From contig NC_039365.1 of assembly GCF_003573695.1 (NCBI RefSeq), positions 84,051,089 to 84,115,088 of the forward strand: a stretch of DNA of 64,000 nt. The letters are read 5' to 3'. Shown here piece after piece: positions 1 through 11,673 of the stretch. Under the pieces are notes generated by a model that was not told the origin of the DNA, ran no database searches, and was given only the letters and a program-made list of their open reading frames with translations. This stretch comes from Papaver somniferum (taxonomy: Eukaryota; Streptophyta; Magnoliopsida; Ranunculales; Papaveraceae). Positions within the stretch are counted from its first letter, which is position 1. The number at the start of each line of letters is the position of its first letter. A program made the position numbers and the translations under genes.

Positions 1-117
1 TTTAAGATCTACTAAGCTTAACAACTGTGCTTAATTCATAAATATATTTATGGGATAAAGCAAGCTTCGAGAGCATGATATGAAAAGTTAAGTCATTATT
101 TACTAGAGTTGTAAAAC

Positions 118-237
118 GTGCCGGCCCAGCACACGAAATCACGTGCTTAGTGTGCTATGTGCTGTGATGTGCTGTGCCGGAGATTATAACGTGTCGTGAT
201 GTGTCGTGTTAGAAGGCGTGCTGGGCTGGGTTGTGCC
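118..237. repeat. GC-rich foldback of GTGCTG-type repeats
   Basis: A short GC-rich island in AT-rich DNA. The arm GTGCCGGCCCAGCAC at the left is matched in inverted orientation by GTGCTGGGC at the right, and the middle is made of imperfect GTGCTGTGATGTG and GTGTCGTGATGTG units. It looks like the terminal or subterminal region of a small DNA transposon, but I see no duplication at its edges. Confidence 0.4.
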
Positions 238-320
238 AGAAAAATAAACGTATTGTGCCGTACCAGACACATTTATTTTATATTTTCCAGTATAAATGTT
301 TTCCAAATATTTACAGGGGG

Positions 321-1886
321 TTAGTCAATTGGGATCAGTAGAGACACTCAGAGAATTTTTATGCAAGAGATTTTGGGTGACTCACCGTGAGTTTAGAGAT
401 TTTGAGAGACTCTCTGAATGATGTTCAATGAATTATGGTGATTTATTGAGACAACAAAATATATATGAATGATTTTTATTAAAAGGAGAGCAAAAATGGA
501 TCTGAGGAGTGCGAGAATCATAGTTGACTCGGTAGCTATGCCGATTCAGTATATTTTTTCTAACTCGGACAAATATATCCCTACCATTGACCACAAAATA
601 CACATGCATTACCTGAACAATTCACTGCTATCATTAGTTTCGTATGTAAATTAGGGTTTAAACTCCATCATCACGATCCTGTTGCGGAATACTATGCATC
701 TTCCTAATTTGTGCGTCATGTAGAAAAGAATCCACGTACAGTATTTCCTCACACTTTCTCATCGAAGAACATAGATTATTATTTAGGAGGAGGCTAGGAC
801 CTCATCCATGGTTTATAGGTTTGCTTATGATACTTTAACAAGAAATTAAGTGTAATATGTTTTTAGATTTATTGGGGTATGCTTATCCGAGTATGTTGTA
901 ATCAATTCATGGTGGAGAACCATATATAACAGACCCTCCTCCTCTGGTGAAGGCATTTTCAGTTACCTTATCATTATTAAATCTGATCCAAATCAAAACT
1001 TTGTCATGGGAATTATCTCTACTGAAAGGAACCGAGAGAAAAAGCACGCCATATCATCTTGTTCTCGTTTAACTTTTCTAAGTAATTAAAGTCCCACCAT
1101 AATTTGGAGATGCAAAAAAAGAATCTTATCTCATGCATTTTGCAGCTGGAAGTGCTTAGATGATCGTTAATGGTGGTGGTGGAGTTGGAGATAGGGTGTG
1201 AGTTTTTGTGGTCAGTGGGCGAATTTAGTAGGATAAATTTGTCCCAGTTAGAAAAATGTATTGAATCCTTCCTAGTTGACGATTTTTGCACTCCTCATAT
1301 ACATTTTTGCTCTCATTCTAACAAAAATCATATGAATTTCAGCTTACACACATGAGATAAACAATATATTTATTTATTTTATAAAATGAATATATGGATA
1401 TTTCAATGAAAATATATTAGTCCGTGAATGGCTAACGGAAATTGTAACCATTTTGCCAATAAAATCAAAACGAGACGAACAAAGGGGATTTGAATCTCTA
1501 GTAAACTTATTGGGTTTTGGAAGACAACAATTGTTTTTTTTTCATTGAATTGAGTTGTAGCTTATTTGGTTATTGTTTTTAATATGTTGATATTTAATCC
1601 TAAAGAAAAGAGAAAGAACAAAGTCTCTCAAAATCTCACCTAAGGAGAGACTTCTTCTTAGCCATTTATGGTATGTTTTGTAATAAAAGTCTCCACAAGT
1701 CTCTCAAAACCATAAGTCATTGATTTCAGATTCAAAATCCAATAACAGAGAATTCTTAAGACTCTTAGAAAGTCACGATCCAATAACAGAGATTCTTTGA
1801 GATTTTGAAAAACTCTCTATTGACTAACAAGAGATCAGAAGTCTCTAAAATGCTTTCAATATCTCCACAAATCTCAATTGACTAAT
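321..1886. mobile_element. Non-autonomous TIR DNA transposon
   Basis: The two ends are inverted repeats: TTAGTCAATTGGGAT at the left and, read on the other strand, TTAGTCAATTGAGAT at the right (14 of 15 identical). Inside both ends there are many copies of an AGAGACT/TTTTGAGAGAC subterminal motif (about 340-420 and 1,620-1,870), as in elements whose transposase binds subterminal repeats. No transposase is encoded; the short open frames at 469-654 and 1,019-1,355 look like chance. I could not find a clean target duplication, so the superfamily is open. Confidence 0.55.
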
Positions 1887-1919
1887 TAGGTATTGTATGT
1901 GTTATCAGCAATGTTATTT

Positions 1920-2074
1920 GGCTCCCTAATCTCCACCTCCCTATTCTCCTCCCTACAATCTAAACCCTACATTAGGGGAATTGTGAACCCTACCTGAACC
2001 TGAATGTGGATTTCGATATGGATGTGAGGCTTAGATTATAGGGAGGTGAATAGGGAGGCAGAGAACAGGGAGCC
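1920..2074. mobile_element. 155-bp foldback MITE
   Basis: Starts GGCTCCCTAATCTCC and ends with the inverted counterpart GGCTCCCTGTTCTCT. The arms stay similar for about 45 bp (CCTCCCTATTC followed by ACCTCCCTA or TCCTCCCTA) and the centre is only about 65 bp, so the single strand would fold into a long hairpin. No coding capacity. The superfamily cannot be set because no target duplication is obvious. Confidence 0.6.
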
Positions 2075-2289
2075 AGCTAGCATTTCCGATGTGTTATAAT
2101 GAAAATAATCAAGTTCATTTAATGACTATTATTTTAATCAAGTTAATGAAGTTAATAATCAAGTTAAGTTAATTTCATCTACCACTCCTTTATTATTTGT
2201 TTATAAGCTCAGTTCCCTATCAAGCAGTAGGGAGTCTTGCACTATTTTTCGGGTTTACAGGTAAAAAATAATAATGGTGCTTTATTTAC

Positions 2290-2642
2290 TCACAAACAAA
2301 ATATGTTGTGGATTTGCTGAAGATGCACGACATCGAGGGTGCAAAACTTTGTCATACTCCTATTGCTACTTTGATAAAACTAACCAAAACTATTGGTGAC
2401 CTCCTTGAGAATCCATTTGAACATGGATCAGTTGTTGGAGCTCTACACTACCTGACATGGACAAGGACATAAACTTCTTTTGATGTTAATCTTGTTTGCC
2501 AACATATACAGCATCCTAGATTCCTCATCTGGTAGTTGCTAAAAGAATTCTGAGATATATAAAACGAAGTCTCATTCCTGGTCTACATCTTGCTAAAGGT
2601 GATAAATTTATGTTGGGATTTTTTTACGCTGATTGGGCAGTA
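2290..2642 (+). pseudogene. Ty1/copia pol fragment (RT C-terminus/RNase H linker)
   Basis: Conceptual translation gives the familiar copia stretch between reverse transcriptase and RNase H: YVVDLLKMHDIEGAKLCHTP, then VVGALHYLTWTRT, then VAKRILRYIKRSL, ending FYADWA, where autonomous elements read YSDADWAG. There is an in-frame stop after TWTRT and a frameshift before PHLVVAKRIL. No LTR, PBS or remaining pol is adjacent. The homology stops abruptly at about 2,642, where a 17-bp sequence shared with position 4,377 begins. Confidence 0.7.
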
Positions 2643-2830
2643 TTGATGTTTTCTTTATCTAAGTCATAATATTAAAGCCAAAAACAGTAATTACAAGTAA
2701 TTACCCAATGGGTACCAAGGTCCCGGGCCCTTTAGAGAAATAAAGGGCAGACAAAACCTCTAAATATCTAAAAATTAAAAGAAATGGGCAAAACAGACCC
2801 CTACACGAAACCGTAAAACCCTATAACTCT

Positions 2831-2882
2831 CATTATCTTCACATGAACTTCAAGCATTATCTTCACATGAACTTCAAGCATC
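2831..2882. repeat. 24-bp tandem duplication
   Basis: Two consecutive copies of a unit beginning ATTATCTTCACATGAACTTC, just beyond the end of the LINE ORF1 remnant. Confidence 0.7.
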
Positions 2883-2906
2883 ATATAGATTACAAGCATT
2901 AAAACT

Positions 2907-4442
2907 TCATTTAAAACTGGGTTTATGTAGTTGTAAAGGACCACGAAATTTATTACTCTTCAATGTATGACCATCGACTGTTATTGTAGCCTTCTTTATA
3001 TTTACCCAGTTCAAGACTCTCTGAGCTTCTTCCTCCGCAATAGGGTCAAACGCATTATCTATGCTGGAAGAGTTTACTGTAGACACCACTGGCATATAAT
3101 TTATAATCGTTGATCGGTTAGTATCATCCTCCATCCCTCATTATAATCTTTTTCAACTTGCTTGTCATTCTCATCAACCAGTGGAGATTCATTAGCCACC
3201 TTCTCCGCCAATTCATCGATGAGCTTATTTGCTCCAGTATCTATAATTTCTTGAGCGAGACGTTTTTATCCCTTCTTCCTCCAATCTCCCCTACACATAC
3301 GTATTTCCTCTTCAGTTAGATTCTCCTTAGATTTATTTCCAAGTTTACGTCTTTTGATTCTTTTGTTACCAGTTGCAACACCCTGTATAATTTCAGTAAT
3401 AGTGGGATTATCAACTACTAAAGTTATAGCCATACCTGCATCTGTTATTTCATCAGAAACACCCTCACAATATTTTTTCTTTTCTTGATCAGTTTCCATC
3501 ACTTCATTATTTTTCAGGGCATCAAACCTACCAGAGTATAACGATTGATCAACATCCCCAACTTCATCATCATCTTCGATGAGTATTCAATTGTTTATGC
3601 TGCACAATCCTTAGGTTTTTTCCAAACTTCTCACTATTATTATTAATTTCACCTTCAGTTGGAGCCTCATATTCTCTGGTTGTGTTCCCTTTTCTTCCGC
3701 CCCTAGCATTGTTCGTTCCAGTAGCTCTTTTCCTGGCTTGCACCTGGTCTGTACGTGTCTTTGAAGCTTCCCTACATTGATTAAGATGATGACCTAAAAC
3801 CTTACAATGCTCGCAGTATAAAGGTTCTTTAGGAATTAAGACCACCTGTTCATAACCCTCCGGATCCCATCTTGATTTGACGTACACTGTTTTGTCAACA
3901 GGTTTTGAGAAATCAATCTCAACAAGCATTGATGCGTAATACCCAAATTCTTTCTGCAATGTAACTTCATCGACTTTTATTGGTTTACCTAGAGTTTGCG
4001 CCATGGCTAACACGGTCTTCTCAGTCCAATATTCTTGTCGTCAACCCGGAAATTGAACCCATACCAATGAAGACGTTACCTTTTGGTTTTCAGGGTCAAA
4101 ACCAGGCAACCATTCTTGAACTCTAACTGCATGAATAATTTTGATACCTTCAACAATAGTTTCAATGATCCGTGGACCTTCTTCTAAAACCTTTTTTGCG
4201 TCTTCAACATTAGGAAAAGTCATTGTAAAGAAGCCTTTACGTAACGGAATAAATCTACAGCTATCTTTGATTTTCCATTGTGCTAAAAGCTTTTGCGTAG
4301 CTATCTCAAACTTCATATTAATCTTCTTGGTACCCATACGGCCTACCAAGCTAAACTTCATATCCTCAATGGCTTCATTGGGCAGTATTGATGACATGAT
4401 ATGTATTGGGGGCCATTTCCTTTTTCTTGGTCTACAAAACAA
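2907..4442 (-). pseudogene. LINE-type ORF1 (DUF4283 + zinc knuckle), decayed
   Basis: Reads right to left. The first 133 residues look like the plant DUF4283 domain found in ORF1/gag-like proteins of L1-type elements (CRFIPLRKGFFTMTF, then SSLVWVQFPG), followed by EYWTEK and LGKPIKVDE. A C-x2-C-x4-H-x4-C zinc knuckle (CEHCKVLGHHLNQC) lies near 3,770-3,815, then a basic, polar tail. An in-frame TGA at 4,041-4,043 interrupts the frame directly after the FPG motif, a frameshift near 3,570 moves the tail to another frame, and a last piece ends at 2,907 with QRVLNW. No ORF2 follows on this strand, so this is a truncated remnant. A second protein of the same type lies at 62,882. Confidence 0.7.
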
Positions 4443-4972
4443 ACAACAAAAGATTGCTACAGGTCATTGAATACCGCTTCCCAGAAGCATTATTTCTGAT
4501 GACCAAAGCATGACCTTGATGCCAATTGTGTGGCGATCAGTATTAATCCCACACGAATCTTGCAGTTGTAGCTGAAGAGGAGGACTAGGCTCAGTACAAC
4601 AGATTGCTATCTAAGTCGATCTCATCTGGTCTTAACAAAGCGTGAGACTTCAAATGACAAAGTCGCCTTAATATCGACATTACCACCAGAATGCATGATA
4701 TCTAGCCAAACAACAAATTCTCACCGAACCCTCAGAACTTTAGCAATAAAAGAGACACCTAAAGAGAAACTGGATATGCAATTTGAGACATCTAAGAAGA
4801 AACTGGATTCTGGATATGAAGTTTTCAACCATGTACAAGGGTTATTACACAAAAAGGTTACATTTTTCATTACTTCCAATTGAAAGATCCATAATACAAG
4901 CTCGAAAAAAATTTAGAAATCAAACTATAGTGAATAGAAAGGAAAAAGCAAAGGACAAATTCTAACTCGAGG
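4443..4972. other. No gene seen (5' side of the ORF1 remnant)
   Basis: Between the start of the ORF1 remnant and the 3' end of PRPL11. It may include 5' sequence of the LINE and the 3' untranslated region of PRPL11. A small internal duplication (AAGAAACTGGAT and GAGAAACTGGAT near 4,765 and 4,796) is the only structure noticed. Confidence 0.4.
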
Positions 4973-7912
4973 TTATACAAGTACCTTCTTTTTCTTTTCA
5001 AGAATAGGAGGGTCGACGTCAATGCCCATATTAGCAGCAGTTCCTGCTATAATTCTCATTGCTGAGTCAATAGTTGTACAGTTCAAATCTGGTAGTTTTT
5101 CAGTTGCAATTGCACGTAGTTGGTCGACCGTGACTTTCCCAACTTTTTCTAATTGTGGATCTTTTGATCCTTTCTCCACTCCTAACAAACACCCAAGAAC
5201 AATAGAAGTCAAAATCCTCCAAGTGTTATTCAAATTAGTCAAGAAGTGAAGATATGATCTTCCAAATTGTATAACAAAAGACAACTAGATCAGCAGTGCA
5301 GGTAGTGGAACTCCTAAAGCATTAGCAAAAAAAAAACATCCTCGAGTATAGCAAGGAAACATGTCAAGGTAGCTTGAAAAAGAGAAGAAACTGAGCGAGC
5401 AGGGTAGGTGCTACCAAACCCATACGCAGAGTTGACAAATACTCATAGCTAAAACATCTATATTTTACAAATGAAGAATATAAATATTTCTATGTAAAGA
5501 GCCAGATAAGTTTCATATCTTGATCATTAGCCAATATGTTGATATGCAGTCGGTTTTCTATAGTACAAGCATGAATCTATGTGATAAGGCCTCCCTTTAA
5601 TCTTTATGTATCATAGCCAGGCCATACAAGTCTTGATGATCCTGGGGGAAAAGATCATATACTGACGCCCAAGAATTCATGGAGACTGTTGGATGTGCTG
5701 GCCAAATTAACTTGTGACTAACCCATCTTTGTCAACTAGGGTTGGGTTGCTTTGAATGTCATGACCTAGAATCCTAGCCCACTTAGGTCAGCCTTCTGTA
5801 CCTAGGTTGAGTTCTAAACCTTGGGTTGATTCATAGATGAATCAGAGCACAAAAGAGCCCTAACCACCATATTCTCAAGCCCAATACGGAATAAATATGG
5901 AAAAGTGAATCAATGATGAACTTAGTAAGCAAGACAGAAGTAAACTGGACTAAGATGAAATAGAATGTGATATGTTCCTTATTGGAAGGGTCACAAAAAG
6001 TCATCCGTAGACTGACCCGATAGGATGCCAAACCAATATTGTATACTAGTATAAGAAGGAAACTACAGCCAGATGTAGGTGTTTTGACAAAATTTAATTG
6101 AAAACCACTTCCACCATTATCATTACTATAACCCCGGTATAATGTGGCATCATCATCGTCAAGTTCAACACCATTACCATGGCCAGGAAACCACTATTTA
6201 TTTGATTGTTTTTTATGTTTACCTAACAAACTCATTAAGTTTTTTATCTTATATTGTAAGCAACTTTCAGCACTAAACTACTATATTTTTGGTGTAACAA
6301 TGGACAAGCTCTCAGTTTTGGTTCCCGAAAGGATAACAGGAATAAAACGAAGATCACAAACTGCAGCTGCAGACCACTTGTCAACCTTAAATCACCAAGA
6401 AAAGTACAATTTCAATTGGCATTTTATGTCATGTCGCCTAACAAACCCTCGAAAACATTTGTTTTAAAATGGAACTAACTTTCAGAACTTAAATCCTAGA
6501 TTTTTTGGAGTAAAAGTGGATGAGTTCTCCGATTTGGTTCCTGGAAGGATATCAGTAACAAAATAAGGATTACAGCTAAACACCACTTGCGAACCTTAAA
6601 TCACCACGCAAAAGTACAATTGGCCTTTTATTATGGTGCCTAAAAACTCTTAAAAATTTTATTGGAAACTGGAAATAACTTTCAGCACTTAATTACTAGA
6701 GATTTGGGGGTATTCGTAGACGAGCATTTACATTTGGCTTTCGAAAGGTATCATATAACAGATAAAAGAGCACAAACTACAGCTAAAGACAACCTGCGAA
6801 CCTTATATCACCAAGGATAAGAACAATTTTGATGGGCCAATCATGAAAGTAGAAGATCCATCGACAATGACTACTGATTTCAAATACTTTAGGCCAAGAA
6901 ATTTCACATTTATCAGTTCAGTTCTCAGATTTAAGTTTCAGATTCTGGCTTCCTCAAGAGTAGAATATGAAGGGTTTATATATCCTCTAGGCCAGAAAAG
7001 ATAAACGCATTGCTACCGAAAACATTAACCAAGGCAATAATGTGTATACTAACAGCAAGGAAAATGATCTTTAAACACAGGTAATGTGTATACTAACAGC
7101 AAGGAAAATGAAATATATCAAACAAAATAGTAATGATGGACAAAAAGGGAATACCTGCAGCCTTTAGTAACAGAACAGAAGCAGGTGGTGTCTTGAGGAT
7201 AAAGGTAAAACTTTTGTCCTGTCAATAAAAGATAAAATGCATCTTAATTTTCAGGTTTAGGTATCAGAATTCACTTTTGAACTACAACTCACACATCAAT
7301 TCATTCAATGACCACCAACACAAATTCAAAAGAAACGAATAAAAAGAATCACTTTAACCCCAATTTAGTAAGTTCTGAACTTACATCAAAAACCGTAATC
7401 TCAACAGGAATAACATAGCCAGCTTTGTCTGCTGTCCTTGCGTTGTAATCCTTACAGAAGGCCATAATGTTGACACCCTTGGAACCGAGGGCTGGCCCGA
7501 CAGGTGGTGCAGGTGTAGCCTTTCCAGCTTCTAGAGCGAGCTTAATCACTCCAATTACTGCATAATTAGGGCAAAAATCAGAAATTGAGACCTCATAAAA
7601 CAACTAGTAGTTTAAAGAAATTGTAACCTCGAGTGCACATTCAAACTCAAGCAATGTTCAATAACTTAGAAGGATAGTATAAAAACGATGAATACCTTTC
7701 TTTGCTTTTCCTTTAGGAGGTGCCATGGATTTTATAGTGAGGGACCTTGGAGCAGCCGAAAGAGATGATTGTTTTTTGTTAAGAAATTGACGAGAGAAAT
7801 TGGCATTTGAAGATAAATTAGTACACGAAAATGAGAAGAGAGAAGAAGAGAGTTTGACATTGTTTGAAGATGGAGATTGAGATAGAGAGAGATGACAAGA
7901 GAGGGAAGCCAT
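4973..7912 (-). CDS. PRPL11: Plastid ribosomal protein uL11 (nuclear gene, four exons)
   Basis: Encodes the large-subunit protein uL11 of plastid ribosomes, part of the GTPase-associated centre that binds 23S rRNA. Exons on the minus strand: 7912-7696, 7557-7385, 7218-7155 and 5181-4973, giving 663 bases and 220 residues, close to the usual plant length. All introns are GT-AG; the third is about 1.97 kb. Residues 1 to about 61 are Ser-rich and basic, a chloroplast transit peptide; the mature part starts near [10 protein letters not shown]. The N-terminal uL11 signature ([28 protein letters not shown]) is in exon 2, [14 protein letters not shown] in exon 3, and the rRNA-binding C-terminus ([21 protein letters not shown]) in exon 4. 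I chose the ATG at 7912; the frame is open upstream only through a GTG. It appears intact and functional. Confidence 0.93.
6263..6845. repeat. Three diverged ~200-bp tandem units in PRPL11 intron 3
   Basis: Units start near 6,263, 6,479 and 6,679 with CTTTCAGCACTTAA-like sequence. Each continues with a TTTTGGTTCCCGAAAGGAT-like block, then AGATCACAAACTACAGCT, and ends with GCGAACCTTAAATCACCAAG. Period about 200-216 bp, with clear divergence between units, so the expansion is not recent. No coding potential. Confidence 0.65.
7038..7112. repeat. 44-bp direct repeat in PRPL11 intron 3
   Basis: TGTGTATACTAACAGCAAGG plus AAAATGA occurs at 7,041 and again at 7,085, just before the third-exon splice site region. 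Confidence 0.7.
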
Positions 7913-8083
7913 TGGAGAGGTAGACACAAAACACCAGAGAATAGAGGAAAGAAACAGAGATAAGGGATAAAGTTCTTCTCAACAATTTCTTACTCGTTTG
8001 ATCCTTAACATCATGCCCGATAAATGTATCTAGTCTGTCCCATGGCACATCGAAATAGCTCTTCCGCAGTTCTACATGGATGA

Positions 8084-8089
8084 CACGTG
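8084..8089. promoter_or_regulatory. G-box CACGTG upstream of PRPL11
   Basis: A perfect CACGTG in the context ACACGTGG, 172 bp upstream of the PRPL11 start codon. ACGT-core G-boxes are bound by plant bZIP and bHLH factors and are common in promoters of plastid-protein genes. Use in this promoter is inferred from position only. Confidence 0.35.
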
Positions 8090-8158
8090 GGTAGATTTAT
8101 TTTATTTTATTTTTATTATTTTTATTATTTTAATATCTAATAAATTTAGCAGAGTTTT

Positions 8159-8278
8159 CACAGAGTTTTTAGTTAGCAACCGAGATAAATTTGGCAGAGT
8201 TCTACATCGAAATAAATTTATTTTAATATATATAATTTTCTTAAAATTATTTTACAGAGTTTTTAGTTGGCAACCGAG
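8159..8278. repeat. 25-bp direct repeat at the edge of the RT-element fragment
   Basis: ACAGAGTTTTTAGTT followed by AGCAACCGAG or GGCAACCGAG occurs at 8,159-8,183 and 8,254-8,278. The second copy is the C-terminal codons of the neighbouring reverse-transcriptase fragment (ARLPT). The first copy lies 95 bp further into the PRPL11 promoter, so the 3' end of the element was duplicated after or during insertion. Confidence 0.55.
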
Positions 8279-8640
8279 CGACCAGCTAGGCACCAACCCC
8301 CTTTTAAATAACAACATCCAATCTATGAAAATAAAACTTCCTAAACCACTACCAGCATCATGACTAACTACACAGTTCTTCAAACGCTTGAAAAATCATA
8401 CAGTATCTTCATTGAGCTCCCCTAAGGTAGTGAAAGCTAAAAGCCCAAACCATAACCATGCGAAACACATTCATTCAAATATTTAGTACGTTTACGCAAA
8501 ATTGCTTTAGATATAGCTTGGCGTGGGATGAAAGAACGAACTCCATCACCAGTGAAGGGTGAGACACCTGTGACATCCCTGCACACATGTTGGCCGTTTT
8601 CCCAGTTGAGAGAAATTACATCCAACATATTTTAGAGAAA
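8243..8640 (-). pseudogene. C-terminal fragment of the RLE-like RT element family
   Basis: Translation gives NWENGQHVCRDVTGVSPFTG, then a basic stretch (RKRTKYLNECVSHGYG), then after a frameshift FTTLGELNEDT, and finally KGVGA-stop-LVARLPT. These match, in the same order, the C-terminal part of the larger element at 35,847-41,934 (NWENSLVVCFDVTVVSPFT, RKRNKYLTKCSEHGYG, KGIGAQLVARLPTNFL). A TAG replaces the Gln codon before LVARLPT. It carries only the endonuclease-like end of the protein, consistent with 5' truncation. It sits about 330 bp upstream of the PRPL11 start codon on the same strand. Confidence 0.75.
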
Positions 8641-9839
8641 TTGAAATCTAAAGCAATTTGGTGGGATATTATTCCACACTTTCGAAAGTTTCTTTTTCTT
8701 TCCTAATTACTTTATTTTTCTATTTTGGAACATAATAACATTTCTAAGATTTAACCCGTAGAAAGATAATAATTAGTGAAAATTGGACAAATATCCTTAT
8801 TTTTCATGTGCTTTGACAACTACTCACAAGAAACTTCACAAATGCCCCTAAGGGTGCATTTGAAAATTTCACTCACATCATAATTTTCATAATCCCACTT
8901 CTAACTTGTGTATCATGTATACGTTTTCTTCTTCATTTCTATCAAAACATATATCAATCGCTCCCACCACCTCCACCATCTCTATTGTCGCCACTAAAAC
9001 CAGCACCACCACCTCCATCACGCGTAAAACTACTATCAAACAGGTTAAAGATTGATTTTTATTTATCTATTTAAACTGATAAGGTTAAAGATTGATTTTT
9101 GAAACCAGATCCAGAGATCAATTTTGTTGTTTTGGTTTCTGAATCCATAATTTCGAGCTGAAGTTTCAGATTAGTGACGTTTTTAAATTTCATATCTGGA
9201 AAACTAATGATATGGTTGGAAAATCGATTTTGAAGATATATAGATGCAATTTTAATACTAGTGGATATGAAGACTAAATCGAAAGGTAAACAATCGATTA
9301 AGTATATAAACTTGTTTATATTTTTAATCGGTTGCATGTTCTCTTTCTGGCCTAGACGTATGGCCTTAATATTATTGTGATGAACTTCATAGCTATGAGT
9401 AGCTAAAAACATATTATATTGGTTAAGGAATAAGTTGAAATTTTAAATATGATATTTATGCAATGAATTAGTTTTGTCGCCATGCTTTGTCGTTTGTGGT
9501 TCACTATTAATATTGTCATATGATTTAAATGCTTGTTTAGTCGATCCAAAGTCGATCGAGTTTGTTTTCGTATTTATTGCTAGATTAGGGTTTCCAATAT
9601 GCAAACATTGAATAATTCTAATCACAAGTAGCATAATTTTGAGTATTGCTTGCAGTGATATATCATAATAGTCACAAGTGCATCATAAACTTTGTTAAAT
9701 CGGATTAATGATTTTACACGTTCGTTTGCGTTGATTAACCTGATTTCATAAACTTAATGAATCTAGGGAATTAAACTTGATTAGTGTGTATTTTACATCA
9801 GGTTATTTTCTAGATAGAATTCATACTTGCATCGTTTTA
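8641..9839. other. No gene seen, 1.2 kb
   Basis: AT-rich sequence with many stops in all frames. A direct repeat of GGTTAAAGATTGATTTTT near 9,042 and 9,083 is the only structure noticed. The short open frames at 9,071-9,412 and 9,443-9,634 show no recognisable motif. Confidence 0.4.
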
Positions 9840-10640
9840 TGTAACACTAACATAAACTTTTGTTGCCTCTTGTAAGATTAGTATCTAGCACAACCACCTA
9901 GCAAACTCTTCCACCGATCACAAACGACTCCTCTCTAGTTTTAATGATCTCAATTATCATCGATATTGTTCCCACTTTCCCAATGCGGTTATCCAACAGT
10001 GTGCGATTTTCATTGGCACTATTACGGTTATCCAGCAAGACCTTCAGGGGAGGTCACTCATCCCGTGACTACTCCTGGCCCGGGCACGCTTAACTGAGAA
10101 GTTTTTCTCATAACTCAGTAAAGTGTACCCATCAGGCCTTGATATTTTCAAAGATCAAATTATTATTTATATTTTATTCAATGAACCCTACCTTCCAAAT
10201 GAAGATATTATAATACCATCACCTTAAATTGGAGTCGCCCTCTGGTCCGAAATATACAAGCCTGGATCTCCATTGTTCGCTAGATGCCACTCATGAGACC
10301 AGTACCTGGACCAACCCGTATGACGTACCCTCTCACTCTCGACAGGGACCTATCGTCGGATTTGATACCATTTGTAACGAACAAAACCTCCATCGATATA
10401 GTCTACACTTAGTAACTGTGGTCATGCCGAAGTGTGGGGTTTTTAACCGGCACTGCTACAGTTATTCAGCAGCAGTGTCGAACCTCCATCAATATAGTCC
10501 ACACTTAGCCACTATGGTCACGCAGAAGTATAGGGTTTTCAACTGGCGCTGCTACAGTTATCCAGCAGCAGCTTCCTTGAAGGTCACCCATCGATCTCTG
10601 GATTACTCACGTCCGAGCATCGCATGGTGTGAGTGGTGAT
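9840..10640 (-). mobile_element. Cassandra-like TRIM with 5S rRNA-like LTRs
   Basis: Two blocks on the minus strand contain a 5S rRNA-like sequence including GATGGGTGACCT (near 10,575) and GGATGAGTGACCTC with TTAAGCGTGC (near 10,050-10,100). Each block ends with TGTAAC read on the plus strand (9,840 and 10,373). Directly next to the second is TGATACCA (10,363-10,370), the reverse complement of a TGGTATCA primer-binding site for initiator Met-tRNA. This arrangement (about 0.8 kb, two LTRs, no coding region, 5S-like LTR) is that known for Cassandra elements. The 5' LTR (10,373 to about 10,640) also has an internal 96-bp tandem duplication starting at 10,385 and 10,481. The outer limits are approximate. 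Confidence 0.6.
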
Positions 10641-11673
10641 ATAAGAAAAGTGGTAGAGAATCTATAAAAATAGTTACAGTCATTGTGATTCATTTATCTT
10701 CTATCGTAATTAAAGCTAATTAACAAAAGAAAATCACTTAACGGAGAAGTTTGATATGTATTGGTATTGAAGTTAAAGAATGAGGGCATAAAAATAAGAT
10801 TCACTTCTAACTACCATTGGAATCACGATGGTTTTACTTGTTAGGAAACTATCATGATAGTTGTTATTCCGTGACGCACACCATGTGGTTATAGCTGATC
10901 ATGCTTAGGTTGGATTTGGCTTGCCGTGATAAAGTGGTTTTCATAAAAAATGCATGGTCATAGATTTGAGGCTTTGAGCTTAATATTGAATCTTAATTAA
11001 AAATGTTTTAAATAGTACTACGACTCAAGTAATTTTGCATGTTGTTAGATTAATAAATTAGTATTCTTCTTGTATTTTTTATCGATTGTGTATGTGACAT
11101 TTCAAAATGTTTAATTTTGGGATTCAAATAAGCTGGTAGTGGGAGAGAGATTGATATTTTTTATGAGCACGGTAACATGTTATGTCAAGTACTTATGTTA
11201 TCAGATAGATTCCAATGCTCTATATTATTCCTAAGAACAAACCCTTACCCGTCTCTCATATTTGAGTTAAAGTAAGCAAGTGTTCAGTGCAATTATGCAT
11301 AAAATATATATGTCTTTCGAATTACTTAATGCCAACATGGTTTAAAATATTTTATGTGAATGATTACCATCCACCGTGAATCAAATATCCCAAACTTACT
11401 AGTTAGGGACATTTCGATATACTGGATTGTGTAGTAGTATATATTATTCTCTTTAAGAGTAATTCTAAGTGTTGACGTCTCTATGTGGTGCAACTGTAGA
11501 TGAAATGCTAGTATTTGTTCTAATTCCATGTGACTGCAAGCCAAAGTTTTAGATTATGTTTAATGGATGACAAGTACCATTTACTTATTTTTATATTAAA
11601 ATTAGAGATATACATAGGTTAATTGCACAACGTGTTAAAGGTTTTTCGTTTGATTACATGGGTGGCCCACTAC
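10641..11673. other. No gene seen, 1.0 kb
   Basis: AT-rich, stops in all frames, no motif or repeat recognised. It ends at the ACTAC target site of the solo LTR that follows. Confidence 0.4.

Noticed and set aside
7349..7603. A separate small protein beginning [10 protein letters not shown]
   Set aside because: The first residues come from the intron upstream of PRPL11 exon 2; a good AG acceptor at 7,558-7,560 joins the conserved part to exon 1.
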